A stretch of DNA of 64,000 nucleotides from Pseudomonas mosselii (GCF_019823065.1 NZ_CP081966.1:4123501-4187500), one strand, 5' to 3'. Shown: positions 17,086-33,287, counted from the stretch's first letter. Numbers and translations are program-made. Notes: a model not told the origin generated them from the sequence alone.

Positions 17086-18549
17086 TCAGCGTGGAAACGC
17101 TGGCGGGTTCACACCAGCCATGTCTTCCATCACGCGTACCACCTGGCAGCTGTAACCGAACTCGTTGTCGTACCAGACGTACAGGACAACGCGGTTGTCG
17201 TTGCAGATGGTCGCCTCGGCGTCGACCACACCGGCGTGGCGCGAGCCGACGAAGTCGGTGGACACCACTTCCTGGGAGCTGACGTAGTCGATCTGCTTGT
17301 GCAGCTCCGAGTGCATGGCGGTCTGGCGCAGGTACTCGTTCAGCTCTTCGCGGGTGGTGGCCTTCTCGAGGTTCAGGTTGAGAATGGCCATCGACACGTT
17401 CGGCGTCGGCACACGGATGGCATTGCCGGTCAGCTTGCCCTTGAGCACCGGCAGGGCCTTGGCGGCGGCGGTGGCGGCACCGGTCTCGGTGATGACCATG
17501 TTCAGCGGCGCGGCGCGGCCACGACGGCTGCCCTTGTGGAAGTTGTCGATCAGGTTCTGGTCGTTGGTGAACGAGTGAACGGTTTCGACGTGGCCGTTGA
17601 CGATGCCGTACTGGTCGTTGATGGCCTTGAGCACCGGCACGATGGCGTTGGTGGTGCAGGACGCCGCCGAGATGATCTTGTCGTCGGCGCTGATGTCGCC
17701 GTGGTTGATGCCGTGCACGATGTTCTTCAGCGCGCCCTTGCCAGGTGCGGTGAGGATCACGCGAGCAGCGCCCGGGCAGGCCAGGTGCTGGCCGAGGCCG
17801 TCGGCGTCACGCCATACGCCGGTGTTGTCGACGATCAGCGCATCGTGGATGCCGTACTGGGTGTAGTCGACTTCGCTCGGGCTCTTGGCGTAGATCACCT
17901 GGATCAGGTTGCCGTTGGCGGTGATGGTGTTGTTGGCTTCATCGATGACGATGGTGCCGTCGAACGGACCGTGCACCGAGTCACGGCGCAGCAGGCTGGC
18001 GCGCTTGACCAGGTCGTTCTCGGCGCCCTTGCGCACGACGATGGCGCGCAGGCGCAGGCCGTCGCCACCACCGGTCTTCTCGATCAGGATGCGCGCCAGC
18101 AGGCGGCCGATACGGCCGAAGCCGTACAGGACGACGTCGGTGCCCTTGCGTGCGGAAGCGTTCTGCTGACCCACGACGTCGGCCAGTTCGTCACGGACGA
18201 ACTGCTCGGCGCTGCGGCCGTTGCCTTCGGCCTTGAACTTGTTGGCCAGCTTGCCCAGGTCCACCGAGGCGGCACCCAGTTTCAGCTCGCTCATGGCCTT
18301 GAGCAGGGGGAATGTCTCGTGGACGGACAGCTCGGTCTCGTCGGTCTGACGGTGACGGGCAAAGCGGTGGGCTTTGAGGATCGAGATAACCGAACGGTTG
18401 ATCAGGCTGCGGCCATAGATCGAGCTCACCACGTTGTTGTTGCGGTAGAGCTGACCGATAAGCGGGATCATCGCTTCAGCCAGGGCTTCACGATCGATCC
18501 ACTCACCAAGACACTGGTCGGGCTTCTGAGTCACGGTAACCTTCCACAT
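17086..18549 (-). CDS. gap: Glyceraldehyde-3-phosphate dehydrogenase, long form
   Basis: The 487-residue enzyme oxidises glyceraldehyde 3-phosphate to 1,3-bisphosphoglycerate. The NAD-binding motif YGFGRIGRLLA begins only near residue 142, after a long extension (MWKVTVTQKPDQC onward). The catalytic Cys298 lies in ISAASCTTNAIVP. The C-terminal NEFGYSCQVVRVMEDMA is canonical. This extended form is typical of the Pseudomonas enzyme opposite mfd and is about 150 residues longer than ordinary GAPDH. Start ATG 18549 gives the expected length; the frame is open further upstream but not family-like. It is divergent from mfd and ends at a strong terminator. Confidence 0.95.
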   Translation of the reverse strand: MWKVTVTQKPDQCLGEWIDREALAEAMIPLIGQLYRNNNVVSSIYGRSLINRSVISILKAHRFARHRQTDETELSVHETFPLLKAMSELKLGAASVDLGKLANKFKAEGNGRSAEQFVRDELADVVGQQNASARKGTDVVLYGFGRIGRLLARILIEKTGGGDGLRLRAIVVRKGAENDLVKRASLLRRDSVHGPFDGTIVIDEANNTITANGNLIQVIYAKSPSEVDYTQYGIHDALIVDNTGVWRDADGLGQHLACPGAARVILTAPGKGALKNIVHGINHGDISADDKIISAASCTTNAIVPVLKAINDQYGIVNGHVETVHSFTNDQNLIDNFHKGSRRGRAAPLNMVITETGAATAAAKALPVLKGKLTGNAIRVPTPNVSMAILNLNLEKATTREELNEYLRQTAMHSELHKQIDYVSSQEVVSTDFVGSRHAGVVDAEATICNDNRVVLYVWYDNEFGYSCQVVRVMEDMAGVNPPAFPR

Positions 18550-18716
18550 GTAGGGGAACAAAAAAGGGGCTACATTATGACGCCCCTCGGCGTATCGGGC
18601 AATGAGCGCCTGTCGCCGACGCCAGACCCCGTCGTCATGCCCTCGCGAGCCTGACAGCGAGCCCCGGCACCGGTACAATCGACCTCTTTGCCGCATCGCT
18701 TGGAGTCCGATCTCCC

Positions 18717-22166
<3,450 letters not shown>

Positions 22167-22175
22167 GGAAGCTTC

Positions 22176-22736
22176 ATGCGTGCCATCCGTTGCCTGACCC
22201 TGCTGCTGGCCCTGCTCGCGCCGGCTGCCTTCGCCGCAGGCCCCTACCAGGTAGAAATGATCCTGGTGCGGCAGAACGCCGTGCCGGCGATCACCAGCCC
22301 CTTCGCTCCGGAAGACTGGAGCGCCGGCGCGCCGCGCCTGGAAAAAGGCGCCGAGCGTCCAACCGGTTTGGGTGATGAAGTCACCCGCCTTCAGGCCACC
22401 GCCGACTACACCGTGCTGCTGCACAAGGCCTGGCAGCAGGACACCGAGACTGTCGCCCTGGGCGTCGGCGACGAACAGTTCGGCCACTTCCCCATCGAGG
22501 GCAACCTGAGCATCAGGGAAGATCGCTTCATCGCCGTCGACGCCAACTTCTGGGTCAACCAGCTCGATGGCAACGGCAGCGTACTGCAGAGCGAACAGCT
22601 CAAGCAGAACAACAGCAACATGAAGGCCGGCCAGCTGACCTTCTTCGATGGCGGTCACCTGGCGCTGCTGCTCAGGGTTTCGCCGGCCGGCATGCGCAAG
22701 ATCCCACTGCCGGACCCGGAAATGATGGAGCAGTGA
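22176..22736 (+). CDS. csiV: CsiV family periplasmic protein
   Basis: The 186-residue protein begins MRAIRCLTLLLALLAPAAFA, a signal peptide. The mature region opens YQVEMILVRQNA, as in the CsiV family (YxVEMIVF), and continues to YTVLLHKAWQQ, also typical. In other bacteria CsiV is a peptidoglycan-binding protein needed for growth with non-canonical D-amino acids. It follows mfd closely with an AAGGAAG ribosome site and is followed, one base after its stop, by the GTG of the SNF2 gene. The three appear to form one transcription unit. Confidence 0.82.
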   Translation: MRAIRCLTLLLALLAPAAFAAGPYQVEMILVRQNAVPAITSPFAPEDWSAGAPRLEKGAERPTGLGDEVTRLQATADYTVLLHKAWQQDTETVALGVGDEQFGHFPIEGNLSIREDRFIAVDANFWVNQLDGNGSVLQSEQLKQNNSNMKAGQLTFFDGGHLALLLRVSPAGMRKIPLPDPEMMEQ

Positions 22737-22737
22737 C

Positions 22738-26049
<3,312 letters not shown>

Positions 26050-26051
26050 AA

Positions 26052-26090
26052 GCCCGCCCCACGAGCCCTCAGGGCTTCTTGGGGACGGGC
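26052..26090. terminator. Two-tier hairpin between SNF2 gene and nagZ
   Basis: The outer stem pairs GCCCG-CCCCA (26052-26061) with TGGGGACGGGC (26080-26090), with one bulge. An inner stem pairs AGCCCT (26064-26069) with AGGGCT (26071-26076). It lies between two convergent genes and is probably a terminator. Confidence 0.6.
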
Positions 26091-26115
26091 CTGCCCCGCG
26101 ATGAGGCCGGCGAGG

Positions 26116-27126
26116 TTAATCGACCAGCTGGGCTTCCTTCAACGCCCCCAACGCCTCCAGCCAACGCGGCTGCTGTCGGTAATCGGTACGCGCAAAGCCC
26201 TGCCCGCGCATCCGCGCGATGCGCGGCGACGGCTTGACCTTCATCCGCTGCGCCGCGCTCAGCGCCAGCTCCGCCGCCGCTCGGTCGTTGCACACCAGGC
26301 CCATGTCGCAGCCGGCGCTCAGGGCCGCCTCGATACGACTGGCGGCATCACCCACCACATGGGCGCCGGCCATGGACAGGTCGTCGCTGAAGATCACCCC
26401 GTCAAAGCCCAGTTCGCCCCGCAGAATGTCCTGCAGCCAGCGCCGGGAGAAGCCGGCCGGCTGATTGTCGACCTGCGGATAGATCACGTGGGCCGGCATC
26501 ACCGCCGCCAATTGGCCACCCAGGCGGGTGAACGGCACCAGGTCGGCCGCGCGCAACTGCTCCAGACTGCGCTCGTCGACCGGGATCGCCACATGGGAGT
26601 CGGCCTCGGCCCAGCCGTGGCCGGGGAAATGCTTGCCGCAGGCAGCCATGCCCGCGGCGTTCATGCCGCGGATGAACGCACCAGCCAGCGCGGTGGCACG
26701 CTGTGGATCGCCTTCGAAGGCGCGGCTGCCGACCACGGCGCTGCGCTGGTGATCGAGGTCCAGCACCGGAGCGAAGCTCAGGTCCAGGCCCACCGCCAGC
26801 ACCTCGGTGGCCATCAGCCAGCCGCACTGCTCGGCCAGGTACTCGGCGTTGGCGTTGTCGGCGATCGCGCGCATGGCCGGCAGGCGCACGAAACCCTGGC
26901 GCAGACGCTGGACCCGCCCGCCTTCCTGGTCCACGGCGAGGATCAGTTCGGGGCGGATGGCGCGGATCGACGCGCACAGCTCGCGCACCTGACGCGGGCT
27001 GTCGATGTTGCGGGCAAAGATGATCAGGCCGGCCACTTCGGGCTGGCGCAGCAGATGGCGGTCTTCGGCGGTCAGCCATTTACCGGCGATATCCACCATC
27101 AGGGAGCCTTGCAGGCTGGAAGTCAT
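26116..27126 (-). CDS. nagZ: Beta-N-acetylhexosaminidase (peptidoglycan recycling)
   Basis: NagZ removes GlcNAc from GlcNAc-1,6-anhydroMurNAc peptides in the cytoplasm during cell-wall recycling, which links to AmpC beta-lactamase induction. The 336-residue GH3 enzyme shows DQEGGRVQRL, the motif KHFPGHGWAEADSH with the catalytic dyad His, and the nucleophile Asp in VIFSDDLSMAGA. There is no signal peptide. The start at 27126 has AAGGA 12 bases upstream; upstream in-frame residues are not family-like. It lies 182 bases downstream of psrA in the same direction. Confidence 0.95.
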   Translation of the reverse strand: MTSSLQGSLMVDIAGKWLTAEDRHLLRQPEVAGLIIFARNIDSPRQVRELCASIRAIRPELILAVDQEGGRVQRLRQGFVRLPAMRAIADNANAEYLAEQCGWLMATEVLAVGLDLSFAPVLDLDHQRSAVVGSRAFEGDPQRATALAGAFIRGMNAAGMAACGKHFPGHGWAEADSHVAIPVDERSLEQLRAADLVPFTRLGGQLAAVMPAHVIYPQVDNQPAGFSRRWLQDILRGELGFDGVIFSDDLSMAGAHVVGDAASRIEAALSAGCDMGLVCNDRAAAELALSAAQRMKVKPSPRIARMRGQGFARTDYRQQPRWLEALGALKEAQLVD

Positions 27127-27308
27127 AGGGAGTCCTTCATGGGAGGAGGTCCAGGGGCGCTTCGCCGTGGCGCGGGCGCACGCAACCATCGGACAACGAA
27201 CTGCCCGATGGTTCAGTGGCGAAGCGGCCGTGGTGGCGGAAAATGCGGCGGGAGACAAGGTCTGGCATGGGCGTTAGCTTAGCGCAAGCGCCCTGCCCCG
27301 CCCAGTGC

Positions 27309-28013
27309 TCAGGCCTTGGCGGGGGCGGCGGACTTGCTGCGCGGACGCAACTGCGCCGTGGCCATGGCCTCGTCGGTAACGCCGCTGTCGGCGCGCATGC
27401 CGGCGGCCAGGAACGGCACCATCAGGCGCATGACCTGCTCGATCGAGGTGTTGATGCCGAAATCGGTCTCGGCGATGGCCCGCAGGGCCTTGATCCCCGA
27501 CATGCTGAACGCCGCGGCGCCAAGCATGAAGTGCACGCGCCAGAACAGCTCCAGCGGCGGAATACGCGGCGCGGCCTCGTTAACCAGCAGCATGTAGCGG
27601 CGGAACACCTTGCCGTACATGTCTTCCAGGTAACGTCGCAGATGACCCTGGCTCTGGCTGAAGGCCAAGCCCAGCAGGCGCATGAAGATCGACAGGTCGT
27701 TGTTGCTGCGCGGCTGCACGGCCAGGGCCTGCTCCACCAGCATTTCCAGCAGCTCCTCGAGCGAGGCCTTCTGCTCGGGACGCGCCTGGCGGCGCTCCAG
27801 CTCGCGCTCCAGGCTCGCGCAGAACGGCCCCAGGAAGCGCGAGAACACCGCCTGGATCAGGGCTTTCTTCGAACCGAAATGGTAGTTCACCGCCGCCAGG
27901 TTGACCCCGGCCTTGCTGGTGATCAGCCGCAATGAGGTTTCCGCGAACCCGCGCTCCGCGAACAGCTGCTCCGCCGCATCGAGGATGCGTTCAACGGTTT
28001 CCGATTGGGCCAT
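27309..28013 (-). CDS. psrA: TetR-family fatty-acid-responsive regulator PsrA
   Basis: The 234-residue TetR regulator has an N-terminal HTH (ERILDAAEQLFAERGF, then SKAGVNLAAVNYHFGSKKAL) and a C-terminal ligand domain. Identity is supported by the conserved psrA-lexA-sulA neighbourhood and by two PsrA-type boxes directly upstream of its own start, implying autorepression. In Pseudomonas, PsrA senses long-chain fatty acids, represses itself and beta-oxidation genes, and activates rpoS. The ATG at 28013 is chosen; in-frame codons further upstream run through the operator and are not TetR-like. fadB-fadA, a known type of target, lies 6.5 kb away. Confidence 0.92.
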   Translation of the reverse strand: MAQSETVERILDAAEQLFAERGFAETSLRLITSKAGVNLAAVNYHFGSKKALIQAVFSRFLGPFCASLERELERRQARPEQKASLEELLEMLVEQALAVQPRSNNDLSIFMRLLGLAFSQSQGHLRRYLEDMYGKVFRRYMLLVNEAAPRIPPLELFWRVHFMLGAAAFSMSGIKALRAIAETDFGINTSIEQVMRLMVPFLAAGMRADSGVTDEAMATAQLRPRSKSAAPAKA

Positions 28014-28028
28014 GACTACTCCGCCTGA

Positions 28029-28055
28029 CAAACAGTTGTTTGAAACATACGTTTC
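28029..28055. promoter_or_regulatory. Two overlapping PsrA operators upstream of psrA
   Basis: CAAAC-AGTT-GTTTG (28029-28042) and GAAAC-ATAC-GTTTC (28042-28055) both fit the published PsrA consensus of half-sites C/G-AAAC and GTTT-G/C with 2-4 spacer bases. They share one base and are offset by 13 bp, 16 bases upstream of the psrA ATG. Confidence 0.85.
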
Positions 28056-28169
28056 AGACCTGCCAATGTCAAGGCTGGGTGACCGGTCGGTCGCCATTTA
28101 AAAGCGCCAAGAGTCAGGCTGCAAGCGACAAGATGCGTCGGCCATCCGATCTTTCTTGGTCCGGGTGGG

Positions 28170-28197
28170 TTGCAGGCTGCGAGCCACTGTATATAAT
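28170..28197 (+). promoter_or_regulatory. lexA sigma-70 promoter
   Basis: TTGCAG (28170-28175) and a perfect TATAAT (28192-28197) are spaced by 16 bp. The -10 box lies inside the first SOS box, as expected for autorepression by LexA. Confidence 0.7.
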
Positions 28198-28202
28198 CCC
28201 AG
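28187..28202. promoter_or_regulatory. SOS (LexA) box 1
   Basis: CTG-N10-CAG with the AT-rich core TATATAATCC, 31 bases upstream of the lexA ATG. It covers the probable -10 element. Confidence 0.9.
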
Positions 28203-28205
28203 TCA

Positions 28206-28221
28206 CTGTATAAAAAGACAG
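28206..28221. promoter_or_regulatory. SOS (LexA) box 2
   Basis: CTG-N10-CAG with core TATAAAAAGA, 19 bp downstream of box 1 and 12 bases before the lexA start. Paired boxes at lexA are typical of gamma-proteobacteria. Confidence 0.9.
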
Positions 28222-28232
28222 AGCCCTCGCCC

Positions 28233-28841
28233 ATGCTGAAACTGACGCCACGCCAAGCCGAGATTCTGGCCTTCATCAAGCGCTGCCTCGAAGACAACGG
28301 CTTCCCGCCGACCCGCGCCGAGATCGCCCAGGAGCTGGGCTTCAAGTCACCCAACGCCGCCGAGGAACACCTGAAGGCCCTGGCCCGCAAGGGCGCCATC
28401 GAGATGACCCCCGGCGCCTCCCGCGGCATCCGCATTCCCGGCCTGGAGCCGAAAAGCGACGACAGCGGCCTGCCCATCATTGGCCGGGTCGCCGCCGGCG
28501 CACCAATCCTCGCCGAGCAGCACATCGAGGAATCCTGCAACATCAACCCGGCCTTCTTCCATCCCCGCGCCGACTACCTGTTGCGCGTACACGGCATGAG
28601 CATGAAGGACATCGGCATCTTCGACGGCGACCTGCTGGCCGTGCACACCACCCGCGAAGCCCGCAACGGCCAGGTGGTGGTGGCCCGCATCGGCGACGAA
28701 GTGACCGTCAAGCGCTTCAAGCGCGAAGGCAGCAAGGTCTGGCTGCTCGCCGAAAACCCCGAATTCGCCCCCATCGAAGTCGACCTGAAAGAACAGGAGC
28801 TGGTGATCGAGGGCTTGAGCGTCGGCGTCCTGCGCCGCTGA
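28233..28841 (+). CDS. lexA: LexA SOS repressor
   Basis: The 202-residue LexA has an N-terminal winged helix ([25 protein letters not shown] is split over residues 5-28) and a C-terminal S24 autoprotease domain. The self-cleavage site is Ala88-Gly89 in GRVAAGAPI, with catalytic Ser123 in [10 protein letters not shown] and Lys160 in EVTVKRF. It represses the DNA-damage regulon and is cleaved with RecA help. Two SOS boxes lie in its promoter. It is followed 13 bases later by sulA in one operon and is divergent from psrA. Confidence 0.97.
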   Translation: MLKLTPRQAEILAFIKRCLEDNGFPPTRAEIAQELGFKSPNAAEEHLKALARKGAIEMTPGASRGIRIPGLEPKSDDSGLPIIGRVAAGAPILAEQHIEESCNINPAFFHPRADYLLRVHGMSMKDIGIFDGDLLAVHTTREARNGQVVVARIGDEVTVKRFKREGSKVWLLAENPEFAPIEVDLKEQELVIEGLSVGVLRR

Positions 28842-28854
28842 ACCAGGAGGCGCC

Positions 28855-29331
28855 ATGCAGCCGTTCACCCATGCACCCCAGCAAGCCCAGCTGCCGCTGT
28901 TCGAAGCCTTTCTCGCCCAGCCGGTGCTGCCTGGCCTCAAGCCCGCCCCGACGCTGCGCAAGAGCAGCCAGCCCGAGCTGTTCAGCGAACTGACCCTGCG
29001 CGGCGCACCCGGGCATTGCCAGAGTCTGCTGGCACCGGTCCTGCGCGAACTCAGCGAAGAAGACGACAGCCGCTGGCTGACGCTCATCGCCCCGCCCGGC
29101 AGCCTCACCCAGGCCTGGCTGCGCGATGCCGGCCTGAACCGTGAACGCATCCTGCTGCTACAACCCGGCGGCAACCAGACCGCCCTGCAACTGGCCTGCG
29201 AAGCCTTGCGCCTGGGCCACAGCCACACGGTGGTCAGCTGGCTAGGCACCCTGAATAGCAATGCTCGTCAACAGCTCCAGCGCGCCGCCGCCAGCGGAAA
29301 CGCACAAAGCCTGAACATCCGCCTCGGCTGA
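28855..29331 (+). CDS. sulA: SOS-induced cell-division inhibitor SulA
   Basis: The 158-residue protein follows lexA by 13 bases with the ribosome site AGGAGG, so it is under the same SOS boxes. The central RecA-like region RWLTLIAPPGSLTQAWLRDA and ERILLLQPGGNQTALQLACEALRLGHSHTVVSWLG matches Pseudomonas SulA, which binds FtsZ and blocks Z-ring assembly after DNA damage. The terminator stem begins inside its last codons. Confidence 0.92.
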   Translation: MQPFTHAPQQAQLPLFEAFLAQPVLPGLKPAPTLRKSSQPELFSELTLRGAPGHCQSLLAPVLRELSEEDDSRWLTLIAPPGSLTQAWLRDAGLNRERILLLQPGGNQTALQLACEALRLGHSHTVVSWLGTLNSNARQQLQRAAASGNAQSLNIRLG

Positions 29332-29344
29332 TGTTCAGGCTTTG
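29305..29344 (+). terminator. lexA-sulA operon terminator overlapping the sulA 3' end
   Basis: A perfect 15-bp stem (29305-29319 with 29330-29344) with a 10-nt loop is followed by CCTGTC. The stem's left arm is inside sulA and the stop codon lies at the loop/right-arm junction. Confidence 0.8.
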
Positions 29345-29382
29345 CCTGTCAAACGCTTGAAACCCTGGGCCTGTAACCTGCC

Positions 29383-29616
29383 TCAGTGAAGGACGCGTGG
29401 CCCCTCTTCACGCTCGAAGTCACCCTCGACGAGGCGACCGGCCATCTGCACGCCGACGCTGAGCATGGCCTTGGCCACTTCCACATGCTGTCCTTGCAGG
29501 AATGCCTTGGCATCCTCGGAGAAATCCAAGGTCACCAGGGAGCCTTCATCTTCGGCGCGGCGCAGCTCGATCCGGCCATCAGGCAACTCGACAATTTCTA
29601 GAAAGGACGTTGACAT
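29383..29616 (-). CDS. Conserved small hypothetical protein (77 aa)
   Basis: The predicted product MSTSFLEIVELPDGRIELRR... is an acidic 77-residue protein without signal peptide or membrane segment. Its pattern of a short beta hairpin (FLEIVELPDGRIELRRAED) followed by helices (DFSEDAKAFLQG and VEVAKAMLSVGVQMAG) looks like a genuine folded domain. A GTG six codons upstream could also serve as start. I recall a similar small gene beside lexA-sulA in other Pseudomonas. No function can be assigned. Confidence 0.72.
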   Translation of the reverse strand: MSTSFLEIVELPDGRIELRRAEDEGSLVTLDFSEDAKAFLQGQHVEVAKAMLSVGVQMAGRLVEGDFEREEGPRVLH

Positions 29617-29667
29617 AAAGGGCCTGCTTTTCACGAAAGGCCAGTAGTGTACCAGCCATGGCGGCAG

Positions 29668-30189
29668 TCAGCACTCACTCAGCGCTTCGCGGAAGCGTCT
29701 CACCAGGCTTTTCAGATTCTGCCGCCAGGCTTCGAGCTCCTCGCGGGAAAGCTCGGCTGGCTCGCGCGCGTCCAGATTGACGGCTTGGATCAGCGGTTGG
29801 GTGACGTCGCCCTTCACGGGTTTCTGCGCGACCGGCGGTCGGAACAAATCGGCATAAGCGGCCAGCAGACGCGCCAGCCAGGTTTCCGGTTGACGGGCGA
29901 GCTCCAGCAGCTCGGCCATTTCCGGGATCGCCACGCTCTGCAGCACCTCGTCACTGAACAGCAACTCGGCCCGTGGCGCTGAAGCCTGCGGCAAGCGGTA
30001 GAAGCCGGCGATCTCGTGGCACAACCCCAGCAGTGCGCCATACAGGTGGAACAGCGCCGATTCGCGCTCGGCCTGGAGCAGGCCCTGGGCGTTCATGGCC
30101 TGGCTGTCGGCGGCCTTGGCCATGGATTCCAGGGCGAGGCCGGCGAAGAACAGTTTCTGGTTGGTGCGGGTGTAGAGTTCCTGGGCCAT
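29668..30189 (-). CDS. DUF6586-type hypothetical protein
   Basis: This 173-residue, all-helical, cytoplasmic-looking protein begins MAQELYTRTNQKLFFAGLAL and ends LKSLVRRFREALSEC. It resembles the Pseudomonas DUF6586 family found between sulA and topA. No catalytic motif or membrane segment is visible. It lies upstream of and co-directional with the 77-residue gene. The function is unknown. Confidence 0.75.
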   Translation of the reverse strand: MAQELYTRTNQKLFFAGLALESMAKAADSQAMNAQGLLQAERESALFHLYGALLGLCHEIAGFYRLPQASAPRAELLFSDEVLQSVAIPEMAELLELARQPETWLARLLAAYADLFRPPVAQKPVKGDVTQPLIQAVNLDAREPAELSREELEAWRQNLKSLVRRFREALSEC

Positions 30190-30260
30190 TTCGGCTGACT
30201 CCTGAAGGCTGCAAGACGATTGCCTGCAGTTTCAGGGATTGCGCTTTGCTTGTCATCAAA

Positions 30261-30289
30261 TGACTGGGGCCGCTTCGCGGCCCCAGTCA
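30261..30289 (-). terminator. Hairpin after topA
   Basis: A perfect 13-bp stem (30261-30273 with 30277-30289) with a 3-nt loop lies 9 bases beyond the topA stop. The leftward T content after the stem is modest. Confidence 0.7.
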
Positions 30290-30298
30290 CAACTTAGA

Positions 30299-32908
30299 TC
30301 AGCGCTTGTCTTCGACCTTCCACGCCTTGCCGTCGTAGAACGCCTTCCAGCCGGTCGGCTTGCCGTCGACCTCGGACTGCACGTACTGCTCCTTGGTCTT
30401 GCGGCTGTAGCGAATCACCGCCGGGCGCCCATCCGGGTCCTTCTGCGGCGCTTCGCAGAGGAAGTGGTACTTCGGATCGATCTCGTGCTTGTGCGGAACG
30501 ATCTCCAACACCAGCGGCGCACGGGTCTCGCGGTTCTTCGGGAATTGGCTGGCGGCCAGGAACAGCCCCGAAGCGCCGTCGCGCAGCACGTAGGTGTCGT
30601 CGACCTTCTCGCACTTGAGCTCCGGCATGTCTACCTTGTCCATCTTCGGCGGCGCTGCCTCGCCGCTCTTGAGCAACTTGCGGGTGTTCTTGCAGGTAGG
30701 GTTGGTGCAGCCGAAGAACTTGCCGAACCGGCCGGTCTTGAGCTGCATCTCACTGCCGCACTTGTCGCACTCCAGGCTCGGGCCTTCGTAGCCCTTGATG
30801 CGGTAGCTGCCCTCCTCGATCTCGTAGCCAGCGCAGTCCGGGTTGTTGCCACAGATATGCAGCTTGCGCTTCTCGTCGAGCAGGTAGGCGTCCATCGCAG
30901 TGGAGCAGATCGGGCAACGGTGCTTGCCGCGCAGCACCAGCGACTCGGACTCGCCCTCGTCGTCGGCGGCGATCTCGTCGCCCGGCACCAGGTTGACCGT
31001 GGCCTTGCAGCGCTCCTTCGGCGGCAGGCTGTAACCCGAGCAACCAAGGAACACGCCGGTGGAGGCGGTACGGATCATCATCGACCGGCCGCATTCCTTG
31101 CAGGCGATGTTGGTCAGGGTGGGCTGGTTGGCCCGCATGCCGTGCTCGGTGGACTCGGCAGTCTGCAGCTTCTTGCTGAAGTCGCCATAGAACTCGTCAA
31201 GGACGTTCTTCCAGTCACGCTCACCCTGGGCCACGTCGTCGAGGTTCTCTTCCATGCCTGCGGTGAAGCCGTAGTCCATCAGGTTGGCGAAGCTCTCGGA
31301 CAGGCGCTCGGTGACGATGTCGCCCATTTTCTCGGAGTAGAACCGACGGTTGTGCAGGGTAACGTAGCCACGGTCCTGGATAGTCGAGATGATCGCCGCG
31401 TAGGTCGACGGCCGGCCGATGCCGCGCTTTTCCATTTCCTTGACCAGGCTCGCTTCGGTGAAGCGCGCCGGTGGCTTGGTGAAATGCTGGCTGGGATCGA
31501 GCTGGATCAGCTTGAGCGCCTCGCCCTGGGCCATTTCCGGCAGCACGTCGTCCTCGCCCGGCTTGCTCTGCTGCGGCAGGACGCGGGTGTAACCGTCGAA
31601 CTTGAGGATGCGGCCCTTGGCACGCAGCTCGAACTCGCCAGCCACCACGGTGACGCTGGTGGACAGGTATTGCGCCGGCGGCATCTGGCAGGCCAGGAAC
31701 TGGCGCCAGATCAGCTCGTACAGGCGCTCGGCGTCACGCTCCATGCCGCTGAGCTTGGTCGGATGGGTGTTTACATCCGACGGACGAATCGCCTCGTGCG
31801 CCTCCTGGGCGCCTTCCTTGCTTCCGTAGACGATCGGCGCGGCGGGCAGATACTGCTTGCCGAATTCTTTCTCGATGTAGCTGCGCGCCATCTCGACCGC
31901 GTCGGTCGACAGGTTGGTCGAGTCGGTACGCATGTAGGTGATGTAGCCGGCTTCGTACAGACGCTGGGCCATCATCATGGTCTTCTTCACCCCGAAGCCC
32001 AGGCGGTTGCTCGCGGCCTGCTGCAGGGTGGAGGTGATGAACGGCGCCGAAGGCTTGCTGCTGGTCGGCCGGTCCTCGCGCTTGCTCACGCTGTAGCTGG
32101 AGGCCTTGAGCTTCTCCAGCGCGGCCATGGCCTGGGCTTCGTTGAGCGGCTTGAAAGCTTCGCCCTTCTCGCGAGCCACCTCGAAACGCACCTTGGCGTT
32201 CTTGGCGGTGCCCAGGTCGGCGTGGACTTCCCAGTACTCTTCCGGATTGAACGCGCGGATCTCGCGCTCACGCTCGACCACCAACTTTACCGCCACCGAC
32301 TGCACACGACCTGCGGAGAGGCCGCGGGCGATCTTGGCCCACAGCAGCGGCGAGACCATGTAGCCGACCACGCGGTCGAGGAAGCGCCGCGCCTGCTGGG
32401 CGTTGACCCGGTCGATATCGAGCTCGCCCGGCTGGGAGAAGGCTTCCTGGATAGCCTTTTTGGTGATCTCGTTGAACACCACGCGCTTGTAGCGGCTGTC
32501 GTCGCCGCCGATGGCTTCGCGCAGGTGCCAGGCAATGGCTTCCCCCTCGCGATCCAAGTCGGTTGCGAGATAGATGGTGTCGGCATCCTTGGCCAGGCGG
32601 CGCAGTTCCTCGATCACCTTCTCCTTGCCGGGAAGGATCTCGTACTTGGCCTTCCAGCCCGCTTCCGGGTCGACGCCCATGCGCGCGACCAGGGTGCGGC
32701 GCGCCTTCTCCTTCGGCGACAAGGCCGGGGCCTGGGCCGCGGTCTTGCCGCGCTTGGCCGCCGGTTCCTTGCTCGCACTGGCGGAACCGCTGGTGGGAAG
32801 GTCACGGATGTGGCCGATACTCGACTTCACCACGTACTGGCTGCCCAGGTACTTGTTGATGGTCTTGGCCTTGGCCGGGGATTCCACAATGACCAGCGAT
32901 TTGCCCAT
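30299..32908 (-). CDS. topA: DNA topoisomerase I
   Basis: The 869-residue type IA topoisomerase relaxes negative supercoils. The Toprim domain is N-terminal ([20 protein letters not shown] and [13 protein letters not shown]). The active-site tyrosine lies in [16 protein letters not shown]. The C-terminus carries three four-Cys zinc fingers ([16 protein letters not shown] and CDKCGSEM with their downstream Cys pairs) and a basic tail. Residues 37-65 hold an Ala/Lys-rich insertion typical of Pseudomonas. The gene is leftward and monocistronic, with a hairpin at its end. Confidence 0.97.
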   Translation of the reverse strand: MGKSLVIVESPAKAKTINKYLGSQYVVKSSIGHIRDLPTSGSASASKEPAAKRGKTAAQAPALSPKEKARRTLVARMGVDPEAGWKAKYEILPGKEKVIEELRRLAKDADTIYLATDLDREGEAIAWHLREAIGGDDSRYKRVVFNEITKKAIQEAFSQPGELDIDRVNAQQARRFLDRVVGYMVSPLLWAKIARGLSAGRVQSVAVKLVVEREREIRAFNPEEYWEVHADLGTAKNAKVRFEVAREKGEAFKPLNEAQAMAALEKLKASSYSVSKREDRPTSSKPSAPFITSTLQQAASNRLGFGVKKTMMMAQRLYEAGYITYMRTDSTNLSTDAVEMARSYIEKEFGKQYLPAAPIVYGSKEGAQEAHEAIRPSDVNTHPTKLSGMERDAERLYELIWRQFLACQMPPAQYLSTSVTVVAGEFELRAKGRILKFDGYTRVLPQQSKPGEDDVLPEMAQGEALKLIQLDPSQHFTKPPARFTEASLVKEMEKRGIGRPSTYAAIISTIQDRGYVTLHNRRFYSEKMGDIVTERLSESFANLMDYGFTAGMEENLDDVAQGERDWKNVLDEFYGDFSKKLQTAESTEHGMRANQPTLTNIACKECGRSMMIRTASTGVFLGCSGYSLPPKERCKATVNLVPGDEIAADDEGESESLVLRGKHRCPICSTAMDAYLLDEKRKLHICGNNPDCAGYEIEEGSYRIKGYEGPSLECDKCGSEMQLKTGRFGKFFGCTNPTCKNTRKLLKSGEAAPPKMDKVDMPELKCEKVDDTYVLRDGASGLFLAASQFPKNRETRAPLVLEIVPHKHEIDPKYHFLCEAPQKDPDGRPAVIRYSRKTKEQYVQSEVDGKPTGWKAFYDGKAWKVEDKR

Positions 32909-33008
32909 GGATCGGAGTATTCCTGAATCTGAAGATGAAAAACGCGTCAGGTGCCGGACGCGGCACCGCTATATATAGTGGCAAAAGAGTGAGGTCAAGC
33001 GTGGTCGA

Positions 33009-33260
33009 TCACTCGTGCGCCTTGCCAAGCCGCTCGCCCAGCCCCTCTTCGGCCTTGACCAAAGCAAAGCGTGGCACCTGCTCGCCGTCAACCTCGACGG
33101 ACTCCTGGAACATCGAAAGTGGCCTGACCCAGTAGCTGTAGTCACCATACAGGCACTGGTAGAAGACCATCCATTCTTCGCTTTCGGAATGCCGCGCCGC
33201 ACTGAACACGCGGTATTCAGGGCCTTTGTAATGCCGGTACACACCAGGTTGTATCTGCAT
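33009..33260 (-). CDS. DUF1653 family protein
   Basis: The 83-residue protein MQIQPGVYRHYKG... matches the small DUF1653 family: GxYxHYKGxEYxV at the start, then EEWMVFYQCLYGDYSYWVRPLSMF. It is cytoplasmic with no enzyme motif. It lies leftward, just downstream of fadA's terminator, and upstream of topA by 100 bases. The function is unknown. Confidence 0.85.
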   Translation of the reverse strand: MQIQPGVYRHYKGPEYRVFSAARHSESEEWMVFYQCLYGDYSYWVRPLSMFQESVEVDGEQVPRFALVKAEEGLGERLGKAHE

Positions 33261-33287
33261 GTCACTCGCCCTCTTGAACAAATCCTG

